DNA of 64,000 bases from Leishmania mexicana MHOM/GT/2001/U1103 (Eukaryota > Euglenozoa > Kinetoplastea > Trypanosomatida > Trypanosomatidae): contig NC_018336.1 of the NCBI RefSeq assembly GCF_000234665.1, forward strand, positions 351,069 to 415,068. Reading direction: 5' to 3'. A program made the position numbers and the translations under genes. This document shows, in pieces, positions 11,029-23,063 of this stretch. Under the pieces are notes generated by a model. It was not told the origin of the DNA. It worked only from the letters and a program-made list of their open reading frames with translations, and ran no database searches. Each line of letters opens with the position of its first letter. The first letter of the stretch is position 1.

Positions 11029-11506
11029 GAGCTTACGAAGGGGTGCCGAAATAAAGGAACGAAACGGGAAAAGGGGCGAAGGAGCGTGCATTCACATACA
11101 CGGGACGCCGCGAAGACAAGAAAGTGCTTTCGGAGCCTGAACAGCGAGCTGACCAACCTTTCCGAAAACGGAAACAAAACGAAGGACCTAGCTAGGCACG
11201 CACACAAGCAACGCAAGTAACACATTGGTCCCTCCCTCCCTCTCGTTCTCCTTTGCACGCGCGCTTCACCTCCCCCACCCCCTCCCTCACCATACCGTGG
11301 ATCTCTCGCTCTCTCCCCTGCACGTTCGTCATCTCAGTTAACGCCGTGGATTTACTTCTCTTTGTGCGGCATTGATCTCCTTTTTTGTTGTTGGTGTTTT
11401 CTTTTTCGGACGAGAGACATCAAGTGTTAGTCAGACAGACACGCACACAAGGGTGTCTCGCTGCAACCGAAGGCAAGCCACACGGGCAACAGGAGTCCTG
11501 CAAGAA

Positions 11507-11530
11507 ATATATATATATATATATATATAT
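11507..11530. repeat. (AT)n microsatellite
   Basis: An uninterrupted run of 12 AT units. Confidence 0.95.
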
Positions 11531-14500
11531 GCAGACAAACTTTACAGGCAAGAGCAAGACGTTTCTGCGCGAACCAAACGTACCAACAACGGAAAAGAAT
11601 TATAGAAGCTGTTTGTCTCTTGGGCTTTGACTACTCTTTTTCTCTTTTTGTGTGTGTGTGTGTTTTCCTTCAGTTTGTTCTTGTGAGACCTGCAGGGTCT
11701 CTGTCTCTCTGTTTCTCCACCACCACCACCACCACCACACCCCTTCTCTCCTCCCCCCTTCTGCATGCGGTATTTGCGTTGGCGTTTTTACGCCTGAATA
11801 GTATAGCGTCATCATCGTTCTTCGCACGTCTCTTGTTTTTTTTTTATTTTCCTCGTCGCCACCAGAGTGGGGCTGCGTTTATCGCCTTCTTCGCGTGTGA
11901 TAGTGCTGCTTCCTCTGCTCTGGTTCATTTTCTGTATGTGCGAGGGCGTTTGTGCATCTGCGTGAGTTTGAGCATTCATCGACGTGGTGCCTGGCTTGGG
12001 CTTCGCGAGTCGCCATCTCTCCCTCTTTTCCTGCCGCTGCACTGTTTTCCATTTTCACCCGCACGTAGTGAACGCACCACCCAGACCTGCCGACATACCC
12101 TGCTCCCTTCCCTTTCCCTTTCCCTCCCTCTCCTTCTGCACGGCGTTCCAACGTCTGCCGCTCCTTGCTCCCTCTCTGAGGGTCTGCTTTTTGCTCACGC
12201 TAAATTAGAAGCGAGACTCAGCCAGTCTTCTGAGAGCGGGGTGCAAACTCTCCAACTGTCGGAGGCGTGTCCCCTCACCTTCAACGGTTCACGTCGGCTG
12301 TGTCGGTTTCATCTTTGCGTGTTTGTTTGCGTGTCCTCCCTCATTTGCCTTTCTACTCTGTCACTCTGGCGTCTTTGCTGAGATCCCGCCGCCGCTGCTG
12401 TGTCGTCCCACGTGCTATTCTGCCAGCTCGCATCTCTCACCCAACGTCTTGGCCCACTCTTCCTCTCCCTTCCTCCTCTAAAACCCTTTCGGGAAGAAGG
12501 CGTACGAGGGTTCGTGTGTTTGGTTATTTCCCTCTCCCTCTTACATTTTTGGTCGCTCTCTTTTTGTGTGTGTTGTTGTCGTCGTCTCGCCTCTTCTCTC
12601 TTCACCACCTGACCTCCGCCTCGCTTTCTTTTGTTTTTTTTCTGTTGGTCCGCCTTGACAAGACTGAGCCCCCCCTCCTCCCAGCACCACCACCACCACC
12701 CCACCCTCTTCCCACCCACGCCATCGAGAAGGAGGCAGAGGAAGGAGAGCCATTACCAGCGCGTTCTCTCTTCCGTATATATATATATATATCTTTCTCT
12801 CTTTCGCTGTTTTGAGCCACGACACCCCTTTTTTCTGTTGTTTTCCCTCTCTTTTTCTCCTTTTTCTCGTTGTGTAGGTCGTGTGCTCTTTCGTGGCTTT
12901 CACTTTCTATTTTGGATTCTTTGTTGTTGCTGTTTTCGCGTGTGTGTGTGTCAGTGCGGTTCTTCGCCCGCTCATACACCCCAACCACCCACACACACGT
13001 GTCTGCTCCACCTTTGCTTTCGACTCTTGACACACATACAACAACAACAGCAAAGAGAAAGAGAGAAAGAGAGTCCAGGGGCAGCTGAGGAGGGCGTCGA
13101 CACAGTCGTCATAATCATCCGCGCCCACCAGCGGAGGGAAGTGCTGTAGCAAAGGTGCAAGCACTACAACGGGGTGAAAGAAAAAAAAGGAGGAGCCTTT
13201 GCATTGGGCCGCAGCTGCGCTAGTTGGTGTTCTTTGTTTTGTTTGCTTCCTATTCTTCTTCCGCAAAGCGCAACGTGTTCTGGTCTACTCTTCTCGCTCC
13301 TAAGGTGAGACTTCTTTGCTTTTTTTCGTTCTCCTCGGCTTTGCGAGCGGTTGTACACAGCGCCGAAGACACAAAGGACCCAAGGCACGGAAAAAAAAAG
13401 AAAGAGGGGGCGTTACAGATCACAGCGGTGCTCAAAGAACCAAAAACAACAGAAGACGCGCGTGCTTGACTAACGGTGCATCTTCATCAGAAGCCAACAG
13501 GTTACCACATCGACTAGCGGCCATTGTTCTGGTAAAGGTGCTTATTTTGCTCGTTGCGCTTACGGCCACGCTTCTTCACCGTTCTTCTTTTGTCCACCTG
13601 CCACCGTCTGTGCTTCTCGTCTCCCGCCTCTCTCTCTGCGTGAGCGTATCGCCTGTGGGATTTTTTTTTCACTCGCCACTTTCCCTTCTATATTTTCTGC
13701 CTTTCGCTCTTCCTCTATTTTTTTTTCCTGCCTGACTTCTTTACGTCGTCTTTGTGGTTTGTGCGTGTGCTTGCCCTCTTCCTCCACTCCCTCCTCTTCC
13801 TCCACTCCCCTCCCGTCCGCAGCCACCTCCTTTTTTCTCTCACTTTTGTTTGTCTTCGCGTCTCTCTATCTCTTTCTATCTCTGCTCCCTCTTCTCTCTT
13901 TTGCGCGCGTGCGTGTGCGTGGTTCGGTGTTGCTCTTCCCTGTTCATTTTCTTGCTCGATTTTATTTCGTTTAGGAGGGGAGGTCTTTCTCTGTTCCTCT
14001 TCGCTGTTTGTGATCGCTGCCCGCTCGCACGGTTACCCCCTCCCTCCTCCTTTGAGTCTTCTCGCGTGCTCTCTTTCCTCCCACAGTCTTCGTTCTTGAT
14101 CTTTTTGCGCAGCGCATTCTCGGGCCCCTCCCCCGCTCTCTCTCTGGTGCTGTTTCTCTGTCGCTCAATCTATTTTTCTTTTCAGTGCATTGTACGGCAA
14201 TCTGTTCTCTTTCGTTTTGCTTTTATTTCCATCTTAGTTCCTGTATTCGCCAAAGTGCGTGGAGAGTCGAGTCTTTCTCCTCTTGGTGTTCCCTCAGCCT
14301 CCCCCCTCCCTCCCTCTCCCCTTCCCCTGTCTTTCTCTCTCTCGCTCTCGCTCTCAGTTTTTTCGTGCATCCTGGCTAGCGTTGTTGGTACTTCGCGCTC
14401 ACCTCTCCTCTTCGTCAGAGCCTTTATTCTTTCTCTTTCACATTTGTTTTTTTTTTTGGCCACTCAAGCTGAACCACCAACAGCAAAGAACATCTTCGCT

Positions 14501-15195
14501 TTGTCCCTTCGTCGCCCTCTCTCTGTCTTCCTCCACCCATCCCTCCATCCTCCACCTCGGCAAGCATCTTGAAAGAGTGCCCCCACGGACCCCAAGAAGA
14601 GGAAACAAGACAGCACGAGCACCTTCCCCCGATCCTTTTTTATTACTATTACTATTTCGTTTTACATTAGCCGATATCTTTCTCACTCTCTCTCTCTCTC
14701 TGTGTGCGCGTTCGGCCGTCCCGCTGTCGCTGTTTTTCTTCAGCTGTTCGCGTTCATCAGCCGGCGTTTACGCCCTTCGAGTCCCTTCTTCTTTTGTTGT
14801 TGGTTGCGTGGCGCCCTCTGCTTGGGCTCGTGTGCTGAAGCCATCTCTCTCTCTCCCTTGTTTTCCTTTGTATTGTTGCACCACACACGCGCACACGCTC
14901 CCCTGTTTCGATTTGTTTATTCTTGTTGGTGCTCTACTTTACCGTTCGGCTTTTTTTTTCTTTGGCCTTTGCTCTGTGAGAAAGAGCGAGAGCCCGTCGT
15001 TGAACGCCTTTGGCGTCGCGTGCGCCTCTGTTGGTGCTGTTTAGATCTTTCATGTATCGCGCCTGACGAGCTCCTCACGTTGGCCTCTTCGTGCCGTTTT
15101 TTTTTTGTCTCATCCCTTTTTCCCCCTTTTGCCTTTTGGTCTTGTAAACACCGCCTTTTCGGCTTCTGTCGTTCCTCACGTATTGGGGGGCAGGC

Positions 15196-16365
15196 ATGGC
15201 CGCTCGTATACACCCGGAACCATGTGGCGGCATAAGGGCGATTGAGAATACGAAGGCGACGCTAACGAACGACCCGCAGGACTTTACCGAAATTTCATCC
15301 CTCTTTCAAACATTTGGGCAGCAAGATGTGAGCAGCGGCGAAGATGACGATAGCGAGGTGATGGCGGGTACCCATTGTGCCGGCTACGGTAGGCGGGATG
15401 CCGCCACGACCCCGTCGGGCCGAGACGTGGATGCGTATTCCTCCTCCGGCTACGCTCAGCGGGGTGACGACGTTGCTAAAGCCTCTTCCTTGTCAGTGAG
15501 TCGCGCGGGCCAGGGATCGCTGAGTTCGAGGCGCTCTCGCCAGCCGCTCAACCGCAGCTCGCATAACCCGTACGTAATCCTCGGCAACAGCGACGTCAGT
15601 CGCCCAGAGCTGGAGGCATCTGTCATGGAGAGCTCCTCGAGAGCCGTGCGTCGGCGCCGCAGCAGCTACAGCTACAGTAACAACACATCGCAGAATGCGC
15701 TCATGTTTGAGTTCAACTCTACCTCTACCTCCACCTCCACTCCGACCCCCGCCGACTTCGGTTCGAGCAACCTCGCTGACAGCGGGACGATTCGCCGGCA
15801 CCCGAGTCAGCAGCTGCAACAACAGCCGCCAGTCGAGGCGCCGTCGACGCGGTTTTGGCGCGATGGCAACCGAATGACATTGTCTACGACCGATGTTCGT
15901 CCCATCTCCGTCACGACAGTGGGCACCCTCACCTGTAGTGACAAGGAGCAGAACTTGAACGTCAATGTGAAGCAGCGCGTACGGCCTGGCGCCAACTCCG
16001 CCACCTGCTCCCTCAATACCTCAAGTATGACGACGCCGGTGGTCCAGTCCGTGTCACCTGCGCCAACTAGCACTTCGGCGATGGCGCGCAACGTCTCCAG
16101 CCTCGCTGAGGCAACCCTACCTGTGTCTCTTGGTGCCACCTCCAACGCGTCCCGCTTCATCACGAGCGGCGGCTCGGCCTCGGAGGACCCCAGTTCGTGT
16201 GGACCTTCATCGCAGCACCTCGATCGCCGCTACGTTGATGTGCCAACGAGCACCCCTAGCACGGCAGATGGCATCGAGCTGGCAGGTCAGCGGAGGAACG
16301 AGCCTGAAGTGAGCCCCTATGCCCCGTGCCATTACCCTTCAAAGTCCCTGTACTATCAGCATCCA

Positions 16366-16397
<32 letters not shown>

Positions 16398-18111
16398 ACA
16401 CCCGCAGCCCCAGCCGTACGGCTACGGCGTACAGGCCCGACCTTACCCACTGCAGCAGCAGCACCAGCACCAGCAGGCTTACGTTTATGGTGGCTACCCG
16501 AGCCATAACTACCCCGCTATGCCTCCTCAGCCGGGCTACTACGCGCAGATGACCACACCACCAAAGCAGCAGCAGTACTACGCTCCTCCGGCGCCGAACA
16601 GCAACATGACCATGCTCGGAAACACGAATGACGGGGCTCCCAGCCAAACTTACGCAGAAGTAGCGTACGCATCAATACCACAGCCTGCACAGGCCCCGTA
16701 CATGGGCAGTCCCGGGACAATAATGGGCCCGTATAGTTATCTGCCGATGCCTCCCATGGCGCACTACGCTGGCGTGACCCTTGGTAGCTTCTCGGACGTG
16801 CAGAGCGCTACGCAAAGGCAAAGTTCCGGGAATGCTACGGCTCAGGTTCAGCACACCCAGGCGCTGGCGGTGGTAGCCACCGATCCCACTCCAGCTGCCA
16901 CTGCCTGTACCCTTGGCAAACCCACGAAGGCCAAAGCGCAGCACGCAGACCCCCCACAGCTGCATCATCAGAGCGCCAAGAAGGTCGCCGCCCCAGCCTC
17001 CGTCTCAAGCTTGGCGTCGACACTCGACACGGGCTCGAAGGCAGGCACGCAGTCCGCGTCGACCGTGGCTCGAACGTCGGCAGCGCCAAGACCAACCAGC
17101 TCGTCCTCGAAGAAGCTCCCCAAGAAGCAAAACGATGCGCGCTTTCACGTGAACCGCGACGCACCAGTTCGCTTGTTTGTGGTCGTGAAGCGCAAGAGAG
17201 AAGGTCAGCGGTACGCCTGCGCCCTCCCTCCTGAGGAAGTCCCGCTGGGCAGCCACATGCTTGTGGAGGGAGACCGCGGTGCCGACATTGGCGAGGTGAT
17301 CCGCCACGTGTCGATTGAGCAAATGGCTCGCGACTGCGCCATCGTGGAGCGGCTGCGACAGCGGGCGATGGAGCGAATGCTAGGGTCCAAGGAAGGCATC
17401 GTCGGCAACGCGCATGACGACGCTGCCAACGCCGACCTCAACGAGGCCGATTTGCCGCATCTGACGGGAGAGGCTGCTCTGGAGTACGTCATGTCACTCA
17501 AGACGTGGCCGTGGCTGATTGGACCAACCACGGCGGAGGACATGGCGAGTCTGGGGCCGCAGCTCGAGGCCGAGAAGCAAGCCTACGCCACCGCTAAGCC
17601 GATCGTGCAACAGTTCATCGAAAACCGCTACCTGCAGCGCGTCGCACGCAACGAGGCAGCACTGGCGGCAGCGGCCGCTACTGCCGAGGCGTCTAAAGCG
17701 GCCGACACATTGGCTGCTGCGGCTGAGGAGTCGGGAGAGTACAGCGCCGATCACACCTCCACAGACGACGGCGAGCGGCGTCGCAACCTGACACCTCTGT
17801 CTGGGGAAGAGCTGAAGATGCTCGAGCTGAGCCGCGAGGTCACGCTGCTCGACTGCGAGTATCAATTCACACGCGAGAAGATCACATTGTACGTCAGCCG
17901 CCCATCTCGCAACATTTTCGTAGACTTTCGCAGTATGCAGCGCAAGCTCTTCCGCACCTTCCGCTGTCGAATCTGGATCGCCTACATGGACGAGGTGACG
18001 CACGATAAGGACGCACCGGAGTCGTTTGTCTTTGTGCCCTCTCCGTCCACGCCTGCCGCTGCCACCGCGCCGACGCGCGGCGACGCCAAGGGAGCAAAGG
18101 ATGTGGCGTGA
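15196..18111 (+). CDS. PSP1 C-terminal-domain protein with polyglutamine tract
   Basis: The protein has 971 residues and starts at ATG 15196. About 640 N-terminal residues are low complexity: Ser/Thr-rich, then Gln/Pro/Tyr-rich, with 11 consecutive glutamines (residues 391-401, CAG/CAA). The conserved C-terminal part begins near residue 657 (PVRLFVVVKRKREG) and includes LVEGDRGADIGEVI, the signature of the PSP1 C-terminal region. The last part (ELSREVTLLDCEYQFTREK and RNIFVDFRSMQRKLF, ending ~residue 950) completes the fold; an Ala-rich acidic spacer interrupts it at ~815-860. PSP1-region proteins in yeast and kinetoplastids are linked to RNA metabolism, and disordered Q-rich tails are common in RNA-granule proteins; a post-transcriptional role here is inference. 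The first AG after the preceding T-rich tract is only 2 nt before the ATG. Confidence 0.85.
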
Positions 18112-19629
18112 AGCAGAAGATATAATTGCTGTACGACCACACCAAGGGTTGGCACTTTGGAGTGTCTTCCACCACCACCACGACCCATCTTCCCATCCGT
18201 ACCAAGACTGACACACCAACATCTGCCCTCTCTCTCTCCGCCTGCCTCGATTCTCCGCCTCGTTCTGCTGTACAGGACGGAGGGGGGAGGAAGTCGCTGC
18301 CGCAAAGGGGCGCAAGACGAATGGAAGGAAACACCGTAGCCCCCCTCCCACCCCCTCCCCTCTCCCTCTCACGCGAAATCAGCGTGGGCACACTGCGATG
18401 GGCGAAGCTCGAGGCATCCATGCGTGCGTATGGGCACAGGCAGGGCGCATCCCTCACCCTCTCACCAAAACGAAGGCGCTCATTTTTGCACCCTATTCCT
18501 CCCCGTCCCCTCCTTCGTCTCTCCTCATGTGAACAGCACATATCTCAACAAGCGGGAACAATCCGGAACAGCGGGCGCGTGTTCCTCGGCACAGGCACGC
18601 ACATCTGGAACCATTTCTTCCAGGCAGGTACGACGGGGGTGAATGTGAGTGCGGAGGAAGATGGTCCCTCTGTGCTGCACAGAGTCTTTGTCAAGTGTGT
18701 AGCAGTACATCAACAGGCGCGGCAAACCGCGAGAAGGAAGCGCGGGGGCGGTGGAAGTAGTGGAGATCGGATAAACGAAATCCCCATATATCGAAAAGTG
18801 GTGGCCAACATCGCATGCACAACGCATGTCCACATACATACATCTACTCACATGCAGCCGTGTGACGACACAAGCCGCTCGAGAGCGGGCCCTTTTCTTT
18901 TGGGGAGGATTTCCTGTTGTCCGTTGTCTTTCCACTATCTGTGTGCGTGTGCGCTTTGGTAGCGGTACCCCGCAAGCATTGGCTCTCATCCCTCCTCCTC
19001 TTCTTCCTGTCCTCTGTTTCCTTTTTCTCGTGTCTTGTGGTTTGGCCTTTTTTGTGGTGTTGTTGTCACTCTTGGCGATTTGATTTTATCACTGCGCTCT
19101 GTTGCGTTTTCTATCTTGGCTGTGTTGTATGCTCTGCAGCTCGGCTTCCAGTAGGCAATGCACTGAAGCTTCTCTGCATATCGCTCCACGCCTTACTGTC
19201 GCCCGCCACGGCAGCAAGGAAGAGCGTGAGCGGGGCAAGCAGGAGAAACGTGACTTAGCGGCCCATGTTCCCATTCCCCTTTTCCCTAAGTGAGGAGGAG
19301 TCTGAAGTTTGCGTTAACTGGTGCTGATGCGCGGGTGATGGGGGGTGTTCGTCATGCACTTCTCTAAAGTTTTCTTTTTTTTCGCGTTGTTGCCCTTATT
19401 ATCTTTGGTTCACTATCGACTTTCCCGGGTACGAGCGCGGCGTTGCCTCCCTGCCCCTTCTCTCCTCCCCGTCTTCCCGTGCTCCCCCCCCCCTCCCCTC
19501 CCTTTTCGCCGCTGTGCGAATGTTTGTTCCCGTCCTCATCGAATGTATCGTTTTTTTTTCTCCTTTTAATTTTTTTTTTCGCTTTCCTCCTCCTCTTCCT
19601 CCTCCCTATTTTGAGATATACGCATCCCG

Positions 19630-19680
19630 GTATATATATATACACACACACATATATGTATGTATATATATATACATGTA
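19630..19680. repeat. TA/CA microsatellite cluster
   Basis: Runs of (TA)n, (CA)n and TATG repeats in tandem within non-coding sequence. Confidence 0.9.
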
Positions 19681-20710
19681 TTACTCACGACGAAACCGCA
19701 GCAGCAAAGAGGCACCTTCAGTGCACACATACATGCTTCGCCACTGCGGCCTTCTCTCCGCGCATCTCTCCGCGTATTTGTATGGCTCGCCTTCCCCCTG
19801 CTGGGTTTTCTCTTTTTGTTTCTTCTGCGCATAGTGCCCCTATAATATTGCATGCAATGACCTGATTTCGCTCATCTCACTCGCGCCGCACTGGCTGCCC
19901 TCCCCCCTCCTTGTGTCCCTCTGCAGAGCAACATGCCGTAAGCTCTTTGTGCGCAGGCACATATCTGTCCACGGGCCCTTTCTGCCAGACACACCCAATC
20001 CTGTCAGGGGCGTGCGGATTCAGGGAAAGGTGGAATAGCCTCGCGGTCCGCCGATCGCGCCGCGCGTACGCGAAGAATAAGCGAAGAAGGACAGGAAGTC
20101 CCTGTTGGGCGCATGGCCCGATTCGGCGGCAGACGGCTCGCCCTAGACGATCAGGGTGTAGCCGTGGTGCAGCTGAGGTCGGTGAGTTGTGACTGTGTGT
20201 GATGCGTGTGTACGTGTGTTGACTTGTTCGTGGTGGAGCGGCAGGGTGAGAAGCAAATAATTTTCTAAAAGCTCCCAGACTTCGGGTAGCCGAGGGTAAA
20301 CTCTCTCTTCGGCTCGTGCGCAACTCTTTCCCTGCGTATTTCAAACGGCTCGTCCACGGAGCACAGCAACGAAGAAAAAAAACGCAACAGCATCGCAGGC
20401 AGTTGACACGGAAGTCCCGCCCCTTGTGTGACGTGCTGGCTCATGAGTCGATGACAGAAAAGACAATAAGCAACGGACCTGTCTGAGGGCACAGGAGTCG
20501 CCAATGCTGCTGACTTGTGTTGCTGTGTCAAGAATACGCTCGACGGGCCGACCTTGATGTGCTCGTAAACCTTTGCGCCGTTGTCGTAGACGGCCGAGGG
20601 CAGCACTTGCGTTAGCGCCTGTGGCACACTTTCTCATGTCCTCCTCTTTCTCTTAACTTCGTCTTGCGCTCTTCTCATCTTTTGTGTATGTGTGTGTTGC
20701 ATTACCGCCC

Positions 20711-20788
20711 ACCAACCCATCTCCCTTCCACCTCCTCTGCCCCTCCGCCTCTCCCCCTTTTTTTTGCCGCGGCACCATGGTTCACGAG
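20711..20788 (+). promoter_or_regulatory. Putative trans-splice acceptor for RabGGTase alpha
   Basis: A long C/T tract (~20711-20766) is followed by a first AG at 20787-20788, leaving a ~122-nt 5' UTR. An ATG at 20797 opens a 10-codon uORF ending in TGA at 20827-20829 if this acceptor is used. Confidence 0.4.
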
Positions 20789-20910
20789 GGACGTGCATGG
20801 GGAGAAACACGCCAGCATTCTGCAGCTGATTCACTTTATAGTCCGTAAAGCCACACCTCACGGCGTTGGACACGTTTTTGTTGCTGCTGGATCACACGGC
20901 CGCTAGAAAA

Positions 20911-22383
20911 ATGCACGACCAAAAGAAAAAGGAGAAGCAGGTACTGTCCCCTGAGGCAAAGGAGGCCGCCGCACAGGAGAACGAGCGTGTTGGTGCTCTT
21001 TACAAGTCCGTCTTGGCGTTGAGCAAGACTCACGAGTACAACTCAAAGGCACTCGCGAGCACCGAGGCACTGCTGCTGGCCGTGCCGGAGGCCTACACGG
21101 TGTATAACTCGCGCCGCCTGGCCCTCAACGCTGTAGCAACAATGCAGCCCTGCGCTGACTCATCAGCGTCGGTCACAGAGACGAGCAGCGATGCAGCAGA
21201 GGTCACACCAGCCCTTAGCCGTCAGCAGTGTCTTGTGCAAGAGCTGAAGTTCAATTCAAAGGTGCTCTTGCTAAACTACAAAAATTACAACGCCTTCCAG
21301 CACCGGCACTGGATCTTTGATCAGCTGGAGGCGTTGGCCAAGCTGGAGGTGCAGCAGGCGACTGGACATGCTGCGGGTGCAGCTGTGAACGCCACTGCGC
21401 CTGGCACGTATGAGCTGCTCTGCAGCCTCCTTCGCAAGGAGCGTGCGCAGTGCGAGCAGCTGCTGCAGATGGACGAGCGCAACTTCCACGCCTGGAACTA
21501 TCGTCGCTGGGTCCTAGCGCAAGAGCTCCGCGCCGCCCAGCTCACGGCAGCCCACCGTCCTCCTCATTCGCCGTCCGCGTCGGCGGAAGACGCAACGCAG
21601 CCCTCCACATCCTCCACGCCGCCACCGGTATTCTTCTCCCCGGAGGAGACTACAGAGCTCGCGTACACAATGCACAAGATCAAGAGTAATTTCTCGAACT
21701 ACAGCGCGTGGCATCAGCGTTCACTAGCCATTAAGTCCGCGGTGGAGCGATGGCAATGCCAGCAGCAGCAGGGGGGCGTTGTCAGTAGTGCCGAGGATGC
21801 GCAACAACACCAGCAGGCGTGGCGAGCAGCACTTTTGGCGCAGCTGCGGGAGGACATAGAATTTTTGAAGCAGGCGGTGTACTGCGACCCCAACGACCAG
21901 TCAGCGTGGTTCTACGCGCCATTTGTATTCGAACTGCTGCGCAAGCACTACCGCTACGAGCCCGAGAATGGAGACGCGGCGGTGCTGGAGGAATCCTTCA
22001 TGGATGCCGTGATCGAGCTCGTCGCCGATGTGGATAGGGTCGGTACGGAAGACGAGTGCTACATGCCGCACTACTTCCTCCTCGACCAGCTTGTGACGCT
22101 GCAAGCCGCGTCTCAGGGGACGGTGTTGCCGACTACGGCGGCGTCCGCCGTTCCTGGCACACGCAGCAGCGCATCTCTGAAGCGGCACATCACAACACTG
22201 TGTGGGAAGGTGCCATCGCTGCTGGCGTCTGCGAAGGGCGAGGTGGCAGGCGACGAAGACGTGACGAATGCACGGCGGCGCTGCTTTCGATACCTGCATA
22301 CGCGCTTGTCGAAAGTGGACACGCTTCGCCGATGCCTTTATGATGATTTATTTCAGCGCGCTCTCGAGGGATGTCACTCATAA
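20911..22383 (+). CDS. Rab geranylgeranyltransferase (type II) alpha subunit
   Basis: The protein has 490 residues; ATG 20911 (MHDQKKKEKQ) is chosen because the frame upstream has only a non-ATG start. It carries successive PFTA (prenyltransferase alpha) helical repeats: KNYNAFQHRHWIFDQL (~residues 128-143), LQMDERNFHAWNYRRW (~184-199), SNFSNYSAWHQRSLAI (~256-271) and CDPNDQSAWFYAPFVF (~324-339). The NFSNYSAWH and DPNDQSAWFY forms are characteristic of the Rab enzyme rather than farnesyltransferase alpha. With a beta subunit and Rab escort protein it adds geranylgeranyl groups to C-terminal Rab cysteines, allowing membrane attachment. Low-complexity inserts (Ser/Thr/Pro ~225-245; Gln-rich ~285-305) separate the repeats. 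The leucine-rich-repeat and Ig-like extensions of the mammalian protein are absent. Confidence 0.9.
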   Translation: MHDQKKKEKQVLSPEAKEAAAQENERVGALYKSVLALSKTHEYNSKALASTEALLLAVPEAYTVYNSRRLALNAVATMQPCADSSASVTETSSDAAEVTPALSRQQCLVQELKFNSKVLLLNYKNYNAFQHRHWIFDQLEALAKLEVQQATGHAAGAAVNATAPGTYELLCSLLRKERAQCEQLLQMDERNFHAWNYRRWVLAQELRAAQLTAAHRPPHSPSASAEDATQPSTSSTPPPVFFSPEETTELAYTMHKIKSNFSNYSAWHQRSLAIKSAVERWQCQQQQGGVVSSAEDAQQHQQAWRAALLAQLREDIEFLKQAVYCDPNDQSAWFYAPFVFELLRKHYRYEPENGDAAVLEESFMDAVIELVADVDRVGTEDECYMPHYFLLDQLVTLQAASQGTVLPTTAASAVPGTRSSASLKRHITTLCGKVPSLLASAKGEVAGDEDVTNARRRCFRYLHTRLSKVDTLRRCLYDDLFQRALEGCHS

Positions 22384-23063
22384 TCCGGCTCGCCTTCCCC
22401 CGGTCCCCCTCCCGCTCCTCCTCCCCTCCCCCTCACACCTCCCTGTCACCATCCCTTGGACAGAATGTATGACGGCTTCCTGATTAACAGTTACGGGTGT
22501 GCATGGTGTTTGCTATGTCTGGCGTGTCTTCTCCGTTCTACACAAGAAACGAAAGCGAAGGTGTCAGAGGCGCCTTGGCAGGCGCAGGTCGGGAGGAGGG
22601 AACGCAGCTGCGCTGAGTCGGGTTCAGTGGTGTTTAGCACGCAGCAGCCATGACACACATGCGCACTGGAGGGAGGTGTACCTGCAAGCGAGTGAGTCGC
22701 ACCCAGCAACCTTGGGCATGCGAAAGAAAAAAAGAACGATAGCGAAACAGAAACTACCCGTGTTGGTCTTCACGGAGTGCCTGAGCTAGTCGCTTCTTCC
22801 GATGTCATTTCCTTGGCTTCCACTACAACGCTGGCAGGCACCGAGCGGTGTGCGCTACGTTCGCATACCGCACCAGCTCCCCTCCCCTCCTATTTTTCCT
22901 CTCCTTGGCATGCAGCTCCACCGGACTCCTTTTCTCCCCCCTTTTCATTACACCTTTCGTTCTGCTTCTAGCTACGCGATCACCAAGGTGATTGTCATTC
23001 AGTCGAGCAGCCACTCACGTCACAAGTATTAATCGAGATAAATAAAGTTGAAGAAAGCGAGCA
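22384..23063. other. Intergenic region, RabGGTase alpha to OCRE-like gene
   Basis: Nothing coding seen. It holds a short 3' UTR and a pyrimidine tract (22922-22969) leading to the AG at 22970-22971. Confidence 0.7.
22922..22971 (+). promoter_or_regulatory. Putative trans-splice acceptor for the OCRE-like gene
   Basis: A C/T-rich tract ends in AG at 22970-22971. The next ATG is 23064, giving a 92-nt 5' UTR. Confidence 0.5.

Larger units (their letters stand above)
9125..15195. other. 6 kb pyrimidine-rich gap before the PSP1 gene
   Basis: No frame shows Leishmania codon bias or a recognisable domain. From ~10,500 to 15,180 the + strand is strongly C+T-rich, with many polypyrimidine tracts, (TA)n at ~9523 and ~12776, (CA)n at ~10997 and (AT)n at ~11507. 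Long open frames in it encode only Ser/Leu/Phe/Pro/Cys-rich low complexity. It probably holds the 3' UTR of the ATPase and a long 5' UTR, or an untranslated RNA, of the next unit. Confidence 0.7.
18112..20910. other. Intergenic region, PSP1 gene to RabGGTase alpha
   Basis: Mostly UTR-like sequence, with (TA)/(CA) microsatellites at ~19630-19680 and a polypyrimidine tract before 20788. A GC-rich, less pyrimidine-skewed island at ~19,960-20,640 has codon-biased frames on the minus strand and may be a gene relic (see findings). No intact gene seen. Confidence 0.6.

Noticed and set aside
12100..12130. TTTCCC repeats resembling telomeric sequence
   Set aside because: Only a few units, and not the TTAGGG kinetoplastid telomere repeat; ordinary pyrimidine low complexity.
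10513..14572. Several long + strand open frames in the 6 kb gap
   Set aside because: They encode Ser/Leu/Phe/Pro/Cys low complexity from C/T-rich DNA, without codon bias or domains.
17494..18372. Minus-strand open frame across the PSP1 gene
   Set aside because: Shadow of the GC-rich + strand gene, with no recognisable domain and no independent start context.
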